DNA from: an uncultured Brachyspira sp. | GTDB taxonomy: Bacteria > Spirochaetota > Brachyspiria > Brachyspirales > Brachyspiraceae | Direction of reading: 5' to 3' | Assembly (NCBI RefSeq): GCF_944393015.1 | Contig: NZ_CALXYQ010000001.1 | Location: 143,225-207,224, forward strand | Length of the DNA stretch: 64,000 nt | Part shown: positions 62,591 through 64,000 of the stretch, in pieces | How the letters are laid out: every line of letters begins with the position of its first letter | Numbering within the stretch: position 1 is the stretch's first letter | Position numbers and translations under genes: made by a program | The notes under the pieces: generated by a model | Database searches by the model: none | What the model saw: the letters and a program-made list of their open reading frames with translations, nothing else | What the model was told of the DNA's origin: nothing

Positions 62591-63800
62591 ACTTTATCAC
62601 CTCTATTATAGGCATTCTAATAACCTTTATTATTGGATAAATACCTGCTAATATTGATACAGATAATACCCATGCAAATATTAAAACAGTATCTTTAAAT
62701 GTTAGTAATAAACTTAAAGGATAACCATCTGTAGCACCGGGGAATTTCATTATAAAGTTTGAAGCATTAAGTATACCTGAAGCACCATAAGAAATAATTA
62801 TTGAAATAACAGAACTTAACACTGCCATTATAATGATTTCCAAAAATAAAAGTAAAGTTACATTTTTTATATTTATTCCCAATGCTCGCATAGTACCAAA
62901 TTCATTCAAACGCTCTAAAAAATTTGTTGTAAGCATTTGCATAACTGAAACGAATACTAATATGCTTAATATAAATAAAGCTGTTAAATAATTATTAGTA
63001 TTCATATCAATAACTGAAAGTAAAAATGCATTCAAATCTTTCCAATCTTTAGCTTCATAATTTAAATTGTTTTCATTAAAATATTTATTAAGATCATTTT
63101 TTATTTCAGTAGCCTTTTTATAATCTTTTAAATATACCAACAAATTATGAGCATTACCATATTCAAGTCCAAATACTTCATACATAGCATTAAGAGGACA
63201 GTAAAGAGTAATAGCATCAGAAGCACTATTATTTAAAGACATTGAACCTACCGCCATTAAAGAGCCTAGATTTATACCCTCACCGAAATCTGTCATCAAA
63301 TTTAAATAAGGTGTATCATCATAATTAATATTAAAAAACTCGCCCAAATCTTTGCCCAAAACCATAGTATCAATATCATCATCAAATATAGGAGTACCTG
63401 CTTTTAATGAAACTGATGACATTATTTTTGATGATTTCTCATAGGCATAACCTGAAAAGAATTTACTTTTACTTTCATTACCAACAAGTCCGCTTATATC
63501 AAGTTTTTTCTGATAATCATTAACTTCATTTATAGTGTCAAGTTTTTTATAAATAACTTCAAAATCATTACTATTAAGCATATTGATTTTTTCGCTTTTT
63601 GTATCCCAATAAGATTTATCAGCTATTACAACAGATCCACCGCTTGTATTAACGCTTATAATAATACCTTCTTTGGTGAAGTTATTATATCCGCTTATCA
63701 TCATAAGAGATACGAAAGACACTATAATAAGTATCATATTTAAAATTGTTCTGGTTTTATTATACCAAAGATTATCGAATGCTAATTTTATTATATTCAT
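62583..63800 (-). CDS. FtsX/LolC-type ABC transporter permease
   Basis: 405 residues. One N-terminal membrane segment (TRTILNMILIIVSFVSLMMI), a large periplasmic domain (about 45-265) with a MacB-like profile, then three C-terminal membrane segments. The FtsX signature ERLNEFGTMRALGINIKNV is followed by a segment in LLLFLEIIIMAVLSSVI. MacB/LolCE permeases move lipoproteins or other envelope substrates. The ATPase partner is not upstream within the window, which ends 200 bases away in a repeat, so it may lie beyond. It starts the operon with the LolA-like and barrel genes. Confidence 0.82.
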   Translation of the reverse strand: MNIIKLAFDNLWYNKTRTILNMILIIVSFVSLMMISGYNNFTKEGIIISVNTSGGSVVIADKSYWDTKSEKINMLNSNDFEVIYKKLDTINEVNDYQKKLDISGLVGNESKSKFFSGYAYEKSSKIMSSVSLKAGTPIFDDDIDTMVLGKDLGEFFNINYDDTPYLNLMTDFGEGINLGSLMAVGSMSLNNSASDAITLYCPLNAMYEVFGLEYGNAHNLLVYLKDYKKATEIKNDLNKYFNENNLNYEAKDWKDLNAFLLSVIDMNTNNYLTALFILSILVFVSVMQMLTTNFLERLNEFGTMRALGINIKNVTLLLFLEIIIMAVLSSVISIIISYGASGILNASNFIMKFPGATDGYPLSLLLTFKDTVLIFAWVLSVSILAGIYPIIKVIRMPIIEVIKYV

Positions 63801-63837
63801 TTATCTGTCCATTGTAGTTATTAATAAAATTTTATTA

Positions 63838-64000
63838 TTGTTCTTTTTCCCGCCGCAAAAAGAACCAAAAAGTGCAAGTGAAAAATACTTTTAAATAATA
63901 TTAATTATATTTTAAAGGTAAGATAAATTATGCATTTTAAGTTAAAAATATAGCCTTTTTGCTTCTTTGTGGCAATACCACAGGCACTTCCTACGGTCGC
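63838..64000 (+). repeat. MITE-like intergenic repeat, cut by window end
   Basis: GTTCTTTTTcccgccgcAAAAAGAAC and CTTCTTTGTGGCAATACCAC match the modules at 7460-7625. The left end is not recognisable and the right end lies outside the window. Confidence 0.75.

Noticed and set aside
63673..63894. 73-codon plus-strand frame near the window end
   Set aside because: It overlaps the start of the permease gene on the opposite strand and runs into a repeat copy.
1..64000. tRNA or rRNA genes
   Set aside because: Reading both strands I saw no cloverleaf with the conserved GGTTCGAATCC-type arm and no rRNA-like block. I cannot fully exclude a short RNA gene by eye.

Overview
The window is AT-rich, Gram-negative-type spirochaete DNA, most probably from a Brachyspira species. 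The pointers are a Vsp-type variable surface protein, several DUF285 (BspA-like) and ankyrin proteins, many signal-peptide beta-barrel proteins and lipoproteins, very AT-rich spacers and few insertion sequences. The assignment rests on family knowledge and was not confirmed by any search.

Layout. 1-8 kb: end of metK, recF, two DUF285 paralogues (the second fused to a DUF4132-type domain), an exported ankyrin protein and a CxxC/HExxH protein. 8-14.3 kb: a GH2 beta-galactosidase followed by three 73-bp hairpin repeats, a MarR regulator, a YkgJ cysteine-cluster protein, a radical-SAM-like protein that has lost its three cluster cysteines, and an exported PpiC prolyl isomerase. 14.9-23.2 kb: carAB behind a leader with a strong terminator, aroF (DAHP synthase) and glgP (glucan phosphorylase). 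23.3-29.7 kb: a LysM protein, then a damaged block of an outer-membrane protein, a lipoprotein and a TAXI-type TRAP transporter (binding protein, DUF1850, fused permease). Four of these five genes carry one or two simple lesions each. 30-38.6 kb: malY/patB, a GyrI-like protein, rdgB, an unknown gene with cstA, and a 952-residue exported repeat protein. 38.9-50.7 kb: fhs, a Gfo/Idh/MocA oxidoreductase, envelope proteins, glyA with a histone-like tail, an orphan PTS EIIA, a HAD phosphatase, nagB and deoB. 51.5-58.3 kb: a 5'-nucleotidase lipoprotein, a complete IS with apparent target duplication, and a potABCD operon behind a structured leader that can hide its ribosome-binding site. 58.5-64 kb: two duplicated small lipoproteins, a glycosyltransferase behind a heptanucleotide repeat, and an operon of FtsX-type permease, LolA-like protein and outer-membrane barrel.

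Metabolic themes are one-carbon metabolism (metK, glyA, fhs), pyrimidine and nucleoside turnover (carAB, deoB, ushA-like, rdgB), and scavenging of sugars, amino sugars, polyamines and peptides (GH2, glgP, nagB, cstA, pot, TRAP), as expected for a gut-dwelling anaerobe. A further large share of the genes makes envelope proteins.

The most distinctive non-coding structure is a family of roughly 260-360 bp intergenic repeats. At least ten copies or partial copies lie in either orientation. They have related inverted ends (TATATAC...TTTGTCAA) and exchangeable internal hairpin modules, and look like a non-autonomous mobile element (MITE-like).
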